This document shows positions 40,527 through 52,278 of a stretch of 64,000 bases of DNA, in pieces (the first letter of the stretch is position 1; each line of letters begins with the position of its first letter). The stretch spans positions 3,286,001-3,350,000 of the forward strand of contig BSDZ01000003.1 of the NCBI GenBank assembly GCA_030268105.1, given 5' to 3'. Position numbers and translations under genes: made by a program. The notes under the pieces were generated by a model. That model did no database searches and had not been told where the DNA came from. It saw only the letters and a list, made by a program, of their open reading frames with translations. This DNA is from Volvox africanus (Eukaryota > Chlorophyta > Chlorophyceae > Chlamydomonadales > Volvocaceae).

Positions 40527-41003
40527 CTAGTCGTCGGCGTCGCTAGGCCTGTGTTCCGATGCGTCCGACGGCGCCTCGCTGGATGTGTCCGCCAGCTCAT
40601 CCCCCGCGTTGGATGAGCTGTCCGGAAGGACCTCATCGTCGCTGGAAGAACTGTCCGGGAGGACGTCATCCCCACTAGAGTCCGAGACCTCCTTCACGCA
40701 TCCGCGTCCCAGCTGGACCGGCCCACACTTCCGCCTAGGATGGGCCTGAATCTTGTCTAGCGGGCCCCTGGCAGCATCCCTGTTGCCGCCGGTGCTGCTG
40801 CTTCCATTGCCCCTTGAGCCGCTAGCACCAGCACTGTTGCTATGTCTAGTGTCCTTGCCCCGTGCGCCCTTTATGGACTCCCCTTTGGCCCTCCCGCAGT
40901 CCTTGCGCTTCATGTCTGGGAGAAGGCCCCCGAGGTGCCGCAGCGCAGCCGCGCACAATCCCTTCACTCTGTTTCCTTCCTCGTGTCCCTCCTTAGTTGC
41001 CAT
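40527..41003 (-). CDS. Hypothetical acidic Ser/Asp-rich protein or terminal exon
   Basis: This is an open frame of 158 codons from ATG 41003 to a TAG at 40527; the same frame stays open upstream to beyond 41120, so it may be the last exon of a longer gene. The N-terminal half is basic (LPDMKRKD, GRAKGESIKGARGK), the middle is Gly/Ser-rich, and the C-terminus is an imperfect acidic repeat built on DDVLPDSSSS, DEVLPDSSS and DELADTSS. Such tails occur in nuclear proteins and are often casein kinase 2 sites, but no domain is recognised. Composition alone supports it, so it may not be a real gene. Confidence 0.35.
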   Translation of the reverse strand: MATKEGHEEGNRVKGLCAAALRHLGGLLPDMKRKDCGRAKGESIKGARGKDTRHSNSAGASGSRGNGSSSTGGNRDAARGPLDKIQAHPRRKCGPVQLGRGCVKEVSDSSGDDVLPDSSSSDDEVLPDSSSNAGDELADTSSEAPSDASEHRPSDADD

Positions 41004-41165
41004 CGCGGATCCAGAGGTGAAGCTGACCTCCGCGCGCGCGCCCGGGGCAACCTGCAGGATGGTATGGGGCTGGTGGCGGCGTGCGGGAGGCGCCTTTTGG
41101 CAGATTGCCACGTAGGACACATTGCCTTGTGTGGCTCATGTGGCACCATTGATGCTTCTGTCTCA

Positions 41166-41345
<180 letters not shown>

Positions 41346-41387
41346 GAAGAACAACAACAATTATAATATGAAACTTATAGTAATAGT

Positions 41388-41465
41388 GCTGGTGTTGGTG
41401 CAGGCGCTCGTGGTGTCGGTGGTGATGATGGTAATGATGGCGATGGCGGTGATGATGATGCAAGT
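41388..41465. repeat. GGT/GAT-rich imperfect trinucleotide repeat
   Basis: About 75 bp of degenerate ggt, gat and gtt triplets, close to the AAT/AAC microsatellite. The 41004-41814 gap holds nothing else I can support. Confidence 0.75.
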
Positions 41466-41814
41466 CGTCTGTACACTTCAACCTTGCTGAGTTCGGCATC
41501 GCCCCCAACTATCCTCCCCACTCTCCCCCCCAACATACCTGGAGTTCGTGCTGCGGCCGCCCGCCACCACCTCTTTCATGGGCCGTTGCAGAGAGTGATC
41601 GGATCCCGCCTCCAGAACCGCCTACCCGTTCCCTCGCTCTCTCGTGACCCTTACCCAGCCGCTTCAACTTCGCCGGCTCCTTCTGCTCCAGCTGCCCAAG
41701 TGCCTCTTCCTGCTGACACTACATGACGTATCCATCCACGCACAGGGGGGGAGGCGACATGAACCGGCGCAGTACACATGCCCCCCGCGATGGAGTCAGT
41801 CTCAAATGTACTAA

Positions 41815-43923
41815 TTAGGCGACAGCTATTGAAAGCTTTGTAAATTGAATCAGGCGACCATGCGTGAAGACCCTCAAGCCCAGTTGTAACGATGCTTCTG
41901 CGTCGGAAAGCTGCATGGGAAAGCTGCATAGGAAATTGCCCGCTGCTGCACGCAGCTCCACGGTCTGCAGGTCAGCTGTTGTATGCCATCATACCTGCCG
42001 CGGTGCAGCCCCCATGGATACTTCAGCCTCTGCGTCCAAGTGCTCGCGTGTTAGGCCGCGTGTGTCCAGCCAAAAGTCGATGGCGTTGCGAAGGGCGATG
42101 TCCGGCACAACACTCTTGGAGCTCAGGGGCAACACTGACGGCGTGGATTGCGAGAGGGCGCTGAATCAATACACAATTAATGGAATGCCACCGACTAGCT
42201 GCACCGACGTGATGACTATTGGGCTCCCATGCTTGGAGGCCATGGTAACGGGCCGAAGGTCAAGCGTTAAACGCCCCTATGATGCCTGTCACATACCCAA
42301 GCACTTCATGGTGCATATCCGGGTGGGGATAAGGCCCATGTCCTACATCATCTCAGTCCAGCCAACATGCCAAGCTCGCCGCGTTCAGGATATGTGCAAC
42401 CCCACGAAGTATGTGAGTTCATCTCGCTGCCCTGAATCCCGCACTTACGGGTCAACGGGTTGGTGCAACTGGTTGCCAGGTGGCGCTCGATTGCCGCTCG
42501 CTCAAACGAATGACCACTCTCGACCAGCTTGACTGGGTCGCTCATCACCCGTAATGTGATAGGGCACCGGTAGTCGCCTGGAAGCTCCAGCTCCGCGGCT
42601 TGAGCACTGTGCACCCTTGGGGCTGAGGTGCCCGACCCTCTACCATGGCTGCTCTTCGCAGCTATTGAGAATGCCTCCATGAGCTGCGTGAGATATCCAT
42701 CGCGCATGGCATGCTTTTCACACCGCATGGACTCCATTTCCTCGCGGAATGCGGCGCAAACCTCATCAGCTTCCTGCGGGATTCTATAGGCAGGCGGGTT
42801 AGAGGATACACTACACCTGCTGGGGACGTGGCGGGACACGCGATCGCAAAAGCTGTTGACCGAACCTGAACGAGTCTGTTGGGGAACTCGCCTTTGGGCT
42901 CACACTTTTGGTGCTGTCCAGGATGCCCGCCGCCTTCAGATTCGAAAGCAAAGCCACCTGGACTCGCTCGTCCATGGCCGGGGTACTTGTCAATCCGGCA
43001 GCGCGAAGCTCCTCCCGCACTCGCTCAAACTGCTCCTGAAGCTGCGCAGCCTGAGCCTGAAACCCCCGCATCACCTTCAGGGACACGTTCTCAAGATCGA
43101 TCTGGAGCTTTTTCGTGGCGCGCTTGAGGTCCGCGTGCTGCTCCATGCCAAGTGCTGTGTTGAGCGTGCTCAAGTCGCGGGATATCCGCGAAGTGACGGA
43201 TTTAATTGACGCAACATGGTCCCCTGACGAGAGGAACACAGCCGGTAGTTGAAGAGGAAAGACGGAGTCAGCAGTGTATATAGGCCGTGCGCGAGCCGGA
43301 ATGATTAGACACGTTTGGAGACCGTTTGCATTAGCGGCGACAGCTATGTAACCGAGCAAAAGCAGCTCCACGCAGACAAACTGCCCTCTTGGAGCCAGAA
43401 TATTTGCTATCCATGCCCAATTTAAATATGTCCTGGAGAAGCAATTTGCGCCAACAAGCAATACACCGAGAAAGGTGCCCCTGCACAAGGGAAACTCACC
43501 AGAACGAAAGAACTTCCGAAGCCTGGATTTCTTGGACAAATCCGTAACGACATCCAGGCACAACTGCATAGTTTCATTTAACGCCTGAAGGGGACATTGG
43601 TTGTTCGCCGACAAATAGGCAAGATGAAGGGCGATGCCCGTCAGGAGGCTTAGCCCTGGCCATCGCAACGTCATGAAGCTTCAATCAATCCGTATATAAC
43701 AAATGGCCATACTGGGTACCTCCAAGGCTTCAATGGCGCTGGCCTTATTCAGCTGCCGGTCGTCGAGTTCCGCCACTGCATCGTCGAGCAGCTGTCTTAA
43801 GCGCCTTAACAGGACATTTAACTCTTTGCAATCCGTCTCAATGTCAATAACGTCCTGGACCTTGTTAGCTGCTAGCGAACAAATCTCTGATATGCTGAGG
43901 ATCAACCCAAGGATGTCTGCCAT
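41815..43923 (-). CDS. U-box E3 ubiquitin ligase with N-terminal four-helix-bundle (MLKL-NTD/UND-like) domain
   Basis: This is a predicted E3 ubiquitin ligase. Exon 1 (43923 to about 43720) starts MADILGLILSISEICSLAAN and continues CKELNVLLRRLRQLLDDAV. The next exon (about 43588-43500) has LNETMQLCLDVVTDLSKKSR and LRKFF; a long helical exon follows (about 43229-42865, ADLKRATKKLQIDLENVSLK). This pattern matches the HeLo/MLKL N-terminal bundle, related to the UND region of plant PUB proteins. The U-box exon (about 42785-42437) carries YRCPITLRVMSDPVKLVESG and HSFERAAIERHLATSCTNPL; the domain is completed at about 42126-41996 (PDIALRNAIDFWLDTRGL). A last exon ends at the TAA at 41815. The U-box has the usual CPI and H-x-[FY]-[ED]R motifs and no metal ligands. 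No ARM repeats are seen. Substrate unknown. Confidence 0.82.
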
Positions 43924-44789
43924 TGCAGTGTCAATGAGGCATCAAAATCCACAAAGTGACGGACGAATTCAGGATACAGTAGAGCACAGGTTATGTCAGC
44001 TCCTACGCAAGGCCCTTGGGATCCCAGCTGTAATAGTTCTTCTTTCATCAGGCCCACTACTCGTGCGATACTTCACTAAAGGTACATTCAGAATGGTAAA
44101 CTTCACTTTGTGTCCTATGTGCCTACCTAGCGCCCTACCTCGCCTAAGTGTTCAACCGGACCTCAAGGGCGAAGTGACCCTGTCGAAGCCTACCGAAAGC
44201 GAGTCACCACTTTTGTATCAAAGATTTGAAATCAATACGAGACGGATGTAATTTTTTGCACAATACGTAAGAAGCTTTTACGAAGCAGAGCGACTCAGCC
44301 AGAGCGGAATCTGTGACCCGCTGCGACCTGTCGATGTCGATGATACCCATCTTACGAGATCGCCTACTCCGTTGCTGTTGTTCACCATATTCATTTGAAC
44401 CTCCAGGCCACCCGCCCGCGCTCAACTGGAAGCTCATAAATGTAAGGCCGCCTAAGGTTATATACTGGACTTAACGCTAGTACGTAAGCTAGGACGTAAC
44501 GCTGTAGCCGCATGGCCAAAGGAGCGAGGTAACGGATGGATTTTTCAGGTGGGCTAAGCAGCCTCACAATAGGGGACGAAGGGGCCCAGGCAGCGATAGA
44601 TATCTGAATGGCTCCCTTGCAAGCAGCGAGCATGGCAGGACGGAAGCCCGGAAAGGATGGAACGTAGGGTATCACAAGCCTGCCGCATCTCACGTCTAGA
44701 GGGGGCTGGCATCTAGCTTGCATCAGACAGGTTGGTGCTCACGTTTTACAATACATAACAATACATAACTTTGGTTTGTAAGGAGAGTA
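43924..44789. other. Intergenic region upstream of the U-box gene
   Basis: It contains the U-box promoter region and short open frames without recognisable motifs. The segment from about 44730 becomes AT-rich and leads into the IS3-like fragment. Confidence 0.4.
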
Positions 44790-45170
44790 TTACGTACTGG
44801 TGATAGTCGAGAGGGATACCGTAGCTTTAGCTATCAAATTCATATCATTCATGAGCTCTGCTATTTTTGCTCTGGTATACGCAATGCCTCTTGCTTTCAA
44901 TTCATGGAAAATACGATTGGAGCCATATCTAGATTTATGTTCGTTAAATATAATCTTAATCATTTGCCGTAATTCATTTTGTTTCTTCTCTCTTTTACCA
45001 ACCAGAAGATTAAGCCAGTTTTGGTATCCTGATTTAAAAATGCCAGGAATCTGAGAGGGGAGAGGGTTCTCCCCTGGGTTCACCACTTGCCACTTCCTAA
45101 ACATTCCGCCTTGCGCTGCGTTGGCATGCGTGCAAGGACCAGCCCAGTTAAGGGTGGTGTCGAAAGGCAC
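44790..45170 (-). pseudogene. Fragment of a bacterial IS3-family transposase (OrfB, HTH_21 region)
   Basis: The minus-strand frame carries GIFKSGYQNWLNLLVGKREK followed by an HTH_21-type segment ending KSRYGSNRIFHELKARGI and AELMNDMNLIAK. The order, S-GYxxWL then a YGSxRIxxEL motif then a LM-xx-x-LxAK helix, is typical of the N-terminal third of IS3/IS150-group OrfB transposases. The DDE integrase core that should follow is absent: the frame stops at 44790 soon after the HTH segment. The coding part is AT-richer than its neighbours. This is a bacterial insertion-sequence relic, from transfer or from assembly mixing with a bacterial symbiont. Confidence 0.7.
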
Positions 45171-46890
45171 CCGTTATCACTTGGGCCATACGCCCGCACG
45201 TCATTATATCCACGCAAACAATAAGTGTCTTATGAAGCTCCCACGGATCTCGGGTTCTGAGTTTGGTGGTCCGTCCTCAACCATCAAGCACCATGGTGGG
45301 GTTTGACCTCCACCCAGTCACTCATTGCACGGGGACAAGAGGTCCCGGCCACAGCCACTCCAGCAGCGTCTAGCCTCTTTAGTATCCTGGGGTACCTACG
45401 GATAGTGTCCAGGATGGACCATGTATGGTCATCTTCCTATTGGGCCTTTGCTTAGGCGGACACAACATAGACACAACCGCCTCCACCTACACAACAGCCG
45501 TTCATTTCCTGTGTTGCACGAATAAAAGATTCACTAAAAAATCGTTTTCAGGCTGCAAGCCCGCAGTTATCCCTCTATCTTTTGAAGGCCGTGACACTTA
45601 CCATTCCAGGGCCCTCCCTGTCCGACCCGGTTACCGACTTTGGCCTCTCTTCCTCACTCCATTCCAAACCATTCGAACGGACCCTTCCTTAAGTACAAGT
45701 TGCTTGATGCTATCGTCAGCCGACCTTGCTTAGTTCCCGTTGCGCGGTCTTAGCATGCTGTGCTCCCCTCTTCTCTGGCTGCCCTCATGGTCCTTCTTGT
45801 TCTTTTTCTCGCTTGTAGGTTCTAGACTCTTGGCTGCTTGCACGATACCAGTCCTTAGTCACTCTGCTTGTCGCTGTTGCCTTCGAAAGATGTTCGAATA
45901 GTAATAAAATAAATTATGGCTTATACTACCGAGACGACCTTGACATCACTGAAACAACAATCGCCAAAGGTTATAGAAGAGGGAGACCTTCTTCGTACGT
46001 CCCCTCAGCACGCCTGACAGAGTATTAGAGGGGTAACGACTGGCCGAGCACGTCAACAATAAGAATGTTACGCAAATATGTCCTCGCAGAATCAAGGAGA
46101 AATGACTTTCCCATTAGGATTCGGGCCCTGTGGCTTTGATATCAATTAGCTGTTTACGGTTCTGATTGGCGAAGGTCACTTTGAGAGGACTGTGACAGGA
46201 CTCTGCACGAAAAAGCGCCGGTTTCATACCTGGTTTTAGTAACGTGCGTTCAAGCCCTCCATATCACGATGCCATTCCTTTGCGTACACGTTTCATACTT
46301 CTCCAAGCTTGGCATTGACAAACTTCATCTGTAATGTTCTACTCAGGACATGTGCCTGTATCGTCTCCCCAAAATGGTTCAGGACGTCAGCTCTTTAAGG
46401 ACTTACATCGGAGATAATGTTTAATGGGTTTCGGTGCGAGGGGGAATGCCTACATCAACGGTTGGACAATCTGACATGGTGAAAGTGCCCGCGGAAAGGC
46501 GGGCTTTTGGATGTGGACTCGTGGTGAACACAATCAAAGGTGGCGTCGAATCACCGCATCATTGCTCGATGACGTTCCGCCGCCGGGTGCTGAATATCGT
46601 TGGCTTATCTATGGGATGGTGTCTCATGGTGAGAAGGGTTCTAAGTGTGGCAGGAGGTCTCGGGCGGAAAGCGAGAACTGGTGGCTTAGAGGGCGGGGAT
46701 GAGCCTGCAGGCGATGATGCACGCAGATGCCATTCTCCGTACGAGTTCCACATGCACTACCTGCACGATGCCAGTACATGTTATACTGCTACCTAAACAG
46801 ACTACTTAATTACTCTCTGGACATGCATGTGCGAAAGGTGATGGGCAGTAACATCCGGAGGCCATATTCCATTCCACTATTGGGATTCTT
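45171..46890. other. Intergenic region before the MFS transporter
   Basis: Only short frames are seen. A 5' non-coding exon or a short N-terminal exon of the MFS gene could lie at 46430-46890, but no splice chain could be fixed. Confidence 0.35.
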
Positions 46891-47025
46891 GTGGACACGA
46901 CAAGACCGTCAACAAACATCTCACCCCACGCATGCGATCTCTTTTCTCTCTCTCTCTTCCTTCCCTCCATGGTGTGGTGTGCGTTGCCGTCCCATCACTG
47001 GCGACCAGGTCTTGTGTGCTCCTGT

Positions 47026-49397
47026 ATGAAAACCTTCTCGGGTGCGTGTCGTTGCGTGGCTGTGCAGGTATCCGTAATGTTCATTCAGCTCAGCACTACC
47101 ACCCTGGCTGCTCGCGACTACAGCGGTTCGGCCACCGCAACCTTGCCAGCTGGCGTAATGATGGCCGCCGCCACCGTCTCCATGACACCTGGCGCCTTGC
47201 TCATGAAGAGCTTTGGCCGCAAGCCAGTGCTGTTTCTGTCAGGCATTGCCGGCGTAGTTGGAGGAGTGTTCATGGTCTTGGCAGCAAGGTTCCGGCTCCT
47301 ATGGTTGCTCATCGTGGGCAGCGTCCCCCTAGGGGTCTGCTTCGCGCAAGCCAACAGCCTGCGGTTCACTGCCACTGAGTTCGCACCCCCCGGCTTTGAA
47401 TCCAAGGCTCTCTCTCTGGTTGTGACGGGGGCCGTTATATCAAGCGCAGTAGGACCGGAGGTCGGCCGCCACACGTTGCATGCCTTGGATCCGCCGTACA
47501 CGGCCACGTACTGCTTCGTTACGGGCTTATGTCTGATGTACTCGCTCTTGATGGCATCAGTGGAATTCCAAAGACTGCCGTCCTTGGCGGCAGAGAAGGC
47601 CTACCACTCTGCTGGTGGCAGCAGCGGCAGCGACATCGGCGGCAGCGGCGATGAGAAAGCTGCAGGGGCCGAGCACGCCTGCAGAGGTCGTAATAATTGT
47701 TGTAAGTTTATAAATGAAGTTGCGTCTGCCCCTGCCAACTTTCATTTTCAGGATGGCGCAGCATCAGTACCAGTACCAGAGGCGCTCCCGAGCAGTGAAC
47801 AACAGAGCACCGTGCATTCCCCAGTGGTTACTGGCGCGCCAGCGGAGGTTGTCGGAGGTTTCAGTATAGGCCGCAGCGAAGTTGCCGTTGTCATCATCAG
47901 CACGTCGCAAAGTTTCAAGGAGTCGGGAGATGCCGTCCCTGGCTTCTCGGGGAGACAGCCTAACGACAGCGACGCCTTGGGTTCGGGGCTCAGGTCAGAC
48001 GATTGCGATTGCGATTTGACGGCGGATGTCGTACGGAGGAATTCCAAAAGCGGTGACAGCACCACTGGCGGCACCCGGGGAGCCCTGACCGAGACACCCC
48101 TCCACAGTTTGCTTCTCTCGTGGCAGTACGTCGTGCCAGTCCTCACCGCCAGTCTCTCCTACTGCGGTATGGCAGGTGCGTCGTCCTCAGTTGCACCCAA
48201 TTGAGCGAAAAACCCAACTACATTTCCATCTGACCCCGGGTGATCTCACAACCCTCAGCCGTCGCGAACATTACCTGGAGATCTTCCACAGCGGCTTACG
48301 GATGGTCCGCATTGAACACTGTCGCCGGCAGTGATAATTTGTTTTGTTCGGTTATAAGAGACAAACACGCGTGTGATGTGCTAAACTTTGAGTATTGAAT
48401 GGGAGCTGGTGCCGTGTGTGCATGTGCGTGGAGTTTTCAGGTATGATGACCGCGAGTCCGCTAGCCATCCGGGACTCAAATTACGATTTCGACAAGACGA
48501 CCCAGGTTGGTGTGCTGTGCTGTGCTATGCTGTACCGTACTCCAAAATGCATTTCTATACTAGGCTAGGCTGTGAATGGATTGAGGGCAGCGGGTGGCAA
48601 ATTCCAACAAAGGTTCTAAGTCCTATCCCTTTCTATTGTTCTCTTTCCGGTGTGCTGAGTCTCTTTCTACGCCGGTGCTGACTTGATGTCGAATGGCTGA
48701 CATAGCGACTCCCCAAGGCAACCGTGGCTTGTATCACTTTAGCTGGCTATCCAAATCCGGAATACGCTACATGGGCGCTAGCGAGGTCATCTTTCATGTA
48801 AACCATTACTAAAACCCGTAAAATTCGTTGTACCTCTCATCGAGCCACCAGTTCCGTCGCCTGTTCGTCTACTGGGCCCACCCCATCGACCCACCCCACC
48901 CCATGACCCACCCACCCCAGGTGATCCAGGTGCACATCATCAGCATGTTCCTACCTTCCCTGCTCACCGGGCATGTGATTGGCCTCATTAGCGCCCGCTG
49001 GACCATGACCCTGGGCTCCGTGCTGCTCATGTGCGGGACGGCCATCTTCTTCGGGGGAAAGCAGCTGAGCGTGTTCTTCGGGGGCAACTCCGTCGTGGGA
49101 CTGGGCTGGAACTGGGCCTACGTGGGCGCCTCGGCACTGGTCACCGGCACATACCAGCCCGACACCAAGTTCGTAGCGCAGGGGGTGATGGATACCGCCG
49201 TGTTGTTTGGGACAGGGCTCTCCGTCGTGTTGGCGGGGACGCTGTACAGCCGCCTGGGTTGGGTCATGTACACCGCCGTCTTCATGGGCTGTAGTGGCTT
49301 GATGGTAGCCATGGACAGCCTCCTGATCCTGGTGCTGCATAGACGGACTCGACCACCGTTGGAGAAATTGCACGATAGAGAAGATTGCGGGACATGA
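47026..49397 (+). CDS. Major facilitator superfamily transporter of bacterial pattern
   Basis: Three exons, 47026-48175, 48441-48505 and 48921-49397, join in matching phase. The first half has LPAGVMMAAATVSMTPGALL and MKSFGRKPVLFLSG, the loop 2-3 signature, then SLRFTATEFAPPGFESKALS and LVVTGAVISSAVGPEVGRHT. A long cytosolic loop of about 180 residues (47575-48110), Gly/Ser-rich and partly acidic, follows. TM7 onward reads PVLTASLSYCGMAG, MMTASPLAIRDSNYDFDKTT, QVHIISMFLPSLLTGHVIG, GLGWNWAYVGASALVTGTY and a final GWVMYTAVF span. The RFxAxE...KAxSLVxxGxV and VIQxHxxxMFxPSxxTG motifs are typical of bacterial MFS proteins (RfnT-like group). The frame is open back to 46891 and the first membrane span is weak, so the N-terminus is uncertain. 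Substrate unknown. Confidence 0.8.
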
Positions 49398-49563
49398 TTG
49401 CTTGCGTACCTAGGTGCATAAGGTTGAAGGGAAGGATAGCGAATTTCCTTCCACTTAGTACATGCAATACCAAAATCGTGAAGATGATTTGCTCGGTAAA
49501 GGCGGAATGTTTAATCAGATAGATAAGGGATGGACGCATAATGCTAACTACGGCGGCTAGATG

Positions 49564-49565
49564 GG

Positions 49566-49597
<32 letters not shown>

Positions 49598-49635
49598 AAG
49601 AGAGAGAGAGGGAGGGAGGGAGGGAGAGAGAGAGA
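49564..49635. repeat. (GA)n microsatellite with GGGA interruptions
   Basis: About 70 bp of gagaga with gaaaga and gggaggga variants, in the intergenic region after the MFS gene. Confidence 0.95.
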
Positions 49636-50518
49636 CCCCACGACCCCCGCCTGCTCAGCGCCAGTAAACCCGGTTTTTTACTCGCTATGAAATGCGCCCT
49701 CCGCGTTACAGCCCTCTCATACCTTCAGCGCACGGTATAACTGATCGAAGACGAAAAGGCCAATCCGTCCAGTTGGTGGTAGCGAGCCACAACGTACACT
49801 GTAACGACTTCACATTTCAAGTCAATACGACATCAATTATCATGGAGTAATCAAATCGACGCACACCCCGTCCGTAATGCTTACCTTCTCACCAGAAACC
49901 AAATCGTGAGGCACACAGCTAGACACACAGGTCAAGAGTACGGTACAGGTACGAGCGTGGATGGGTGTTGGAATCCGACCTTGGATTGATCCAAAGACGA
50001 TGCCAGGGATAAGTCCATCATATTGTTTGCTACTTAAAGAGACCACAAACCCGAACATACCAACAACGAACATTTGGGTCAAGGAGACGTTGTGTGGACG
50101 TAATGCGGTGCAATAAAAACAGTCAGTCCACTGCCCTGGGGCTGCTTTGCATACACCTTTTAACATGACTACAAGACTGGTCCTGGCAGACCTGTGGGAA
50201 GCGACTATGGCCATGGTCGGTTGTGGGCTCAGTGAAGGAGTCCGTGGAATGCATCATCGGCCTCTTCAAGCTCTGCACACTACTTCGTCCTCTGGACCAA
50301 ATCTTTGTGTCACCTCCAACCCCCTTAATGCATGCTGGTCACCGCCTCCAAAAACTCACGCCGGGGTTACGTACCCGCCCGGATTCTTATCCTTAACCGA
50401 CCCATCATGAACCTCGCTGCCCTCACCGCCACCAGCCTCCAGGACACCCAATGACTGCACGGCCACTCCATCAGATAGGCTGCGGGCTCCCACTCCCTAT
50501 GGCAACCCCGACAGCTGC

Positions 50519-50570
50519 ACCACTGGCACTGGCACTGGCACTGGCACTGGCACTGGCACTGGCACTCTGT
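50519..50570. repeat. Hexanucleotide repeat (ggcact)n
   Basis: About eight perfect tandem copies of ggcact. It encodes LAL or PVPV runs in open frames on either strand, but those frames show no other coding sign. Confidence 0.95.
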
Positions 50571-51994
50571 ACACGGCGCACGTTAATAACCCTGTTTCTG
50601 AACTGTAGAGCGGACGTGGTAGGCTACACAACCAGCCGACGACCTCCCACCGCTGATGGCGGCTCCACCATCTCACCACTCTTGTTCTATCATAGCTGAT
50701 GGCACCCGCGCTTCTCACCGGCCTGCTCATGGATGAAAAATCAATACAGGGACACGACTCAGCTTTTCGGTTGTATCGCTGTTAACGCTGCTGTCGCCAG
50801 GGCCGCTGCTCAATTGGCGAGTTGCCCTATGCGGCGTCTTGGCAGCGCTGCACAAGTGGGAGATCCCTGCTTGCCGACCTCTCGTCCGCAGCTGACAACC
50901 ACATCAACGGCAGAGAAGCCGTCACCGTGCGTGATCGCAGTGACTGTGATATCTGCGTTAGTACTAAGAATGCGGTTGCAAGAGGTCCGGCGGGAACTTC
51001 CCGAATGGAGTTGACCGCAGTTGCAGCGAGGAATCGGCTGTAGTGTTATCGCTGTCCGTACAGGAGGGCTGCCGCTATAAAGAGAACGTTCGCTGCCTCT
51101 ATCCCTATGCCTCTACCGGTCTCTTAGTAAGCCCCAATCAATTTACCTCTGTCCGTCCGTACCTTGGCGCTATATGTGGTCGCCGCCACTGCCAGCTGCC
51201 GCCGCATCTTATAACTTCAGCAGTAGCTTACGAGCTAGGCGCTGACCCGACTCCCATCTGTATGGCATGAGGCATGCGGCGCAACGCAGTACGGCGTGGT
51301 AAGAAAAGAGGAATGTGGTGCTGATCCCAGTCCCCGTATTTGGAGCTCAAACGGGTCCGCCACCAATTCCGATGCTGAAACCCTAATGCGGCTAAGCGCC
51401 TTGGCGCCCTCCGAACCATGGGTCAGATCCGCAAAGGGCACCGAATCTGACAGTGTACCCACAACCGCCTGTACGACCGAAACCCGGCAAAAGGTGCAGG
51501 GGGCGACCGATACTCAACACGTGATGTCCAGAATCCACGAAAGGGAGGGAGATTTCATGTACGATGTGTACGACAAGTGTACGGTGATAGGAACAAGGCA
51601 AAGACATGCACTATTAGGCAATGCGAATGTGTGGAGTTTTGTGCATGTGTGTGGTGGGAAGAGGGGGGTTAATACACACCAAATACACACATGGGCAATG
51701 ATAGCACAACAGGGGATTTAAATACCTAGCCCCGACCAACTCCCAACGGATTTAACTGCCCTGGCACACTCACACAAAGCAACGGCAGCGTCGCTTCTTG
51801 CACATTTGCATTCACCTGCATCTCCCCGGTGGCGAACGGCCTTGCAGCCACTTTGTTGTATCCTTAATGCTTTGCTGTAAATCATTAAGAGATAATAATA
51901 ATTCATTTATCATTAATAATTACAAATAATTATCAGTTTAATCGTTGCGTGTTCCCATCTGTTATTCGATTTCTGTATCCCGCACCATCGACGT

Positions 51995-52263
51995 TAACAA
52001 CCACTTTCCCGAATCATCCGAACCTGTCGGTTAGTCCACGACCTGTATGGACTGGGCCATTTACCGCCTGAATGGTAAATGGTGGAACATCTAATTCCTG
52101 GTTCACTGAATCCCCGGTTGTAGTGGTGACTTCTGAAGGTCACGCCCGGTTCGAGGCCTTATGGCCTCTCAAGTACGACCTGGTCGGCGATTCTACTTAA
52201 TCGGGCTCTGGCACCACAGTCGATATCTTTAGATATCACCCTCCGTGGGTGCCATGTACAACA
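51995..52263 (+). repeat. Left LTR
   Basis: It matches the right copy closely from about 52000 (aacctgtcggtta) to about 52210. It then carries about 45 extra bases containing short inverted repeats (gatatctttagatatc) before ending in acaaca, the same end as the right copy. The 5' limit is uncertain: weaker similarity continues back to about 51959 (tgttattcgattt). Confidence 0.75.
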
Positions 52264-52266
52264 AGC

Positions 52267-52278
52267 TGGTATCGAGAC
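52267..52278 (+). promoter_or_regulatory. Candidate tRNA primer binding site
   Basis: tggtatcgagac lies 3 bases after the left LTR end. Plant LTR elements primed by initiator methionine tRNA use TGGTATCAGAG, so this is a near match in the expected place. Confidence 0.55.

Larger units (their letters stand above)
49398..51958. other. Intergenic region with simple repeats
   Basis: It holds two microsatellites (listed separately), an AT-rich block at 51880-51940 and short non-convincing frames. No gene could be supported. Confidence 0.4.

Noticed and set aside
41864..42532. 222-codon plus-strand open frame
   Set aside because: It is antisense to the U-box coding exons, which carry clear motifs and splice sites on the minus strand; the plus frame has no recognisable domain.
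44790..45170. Evidence that the whole window is bacterial
   Set aside because: All neighbouring genes are eukaryotic and spliced; only this short AT-richer island looks bacterial.
46434..46796. 120-codon open frame upstream of the MFS gene
   Set aside because: It starts at a GTG, shows no transporter-like span that aligns with the missing first membrane segment, and no splice link to 47026 could be built.
50451..50730. Leu/Ala- and Pro/Val-repeat open frames on both strands
   Set aside because: They are translations of the ggcact hexanucleotide repeat and have no other coding sign.
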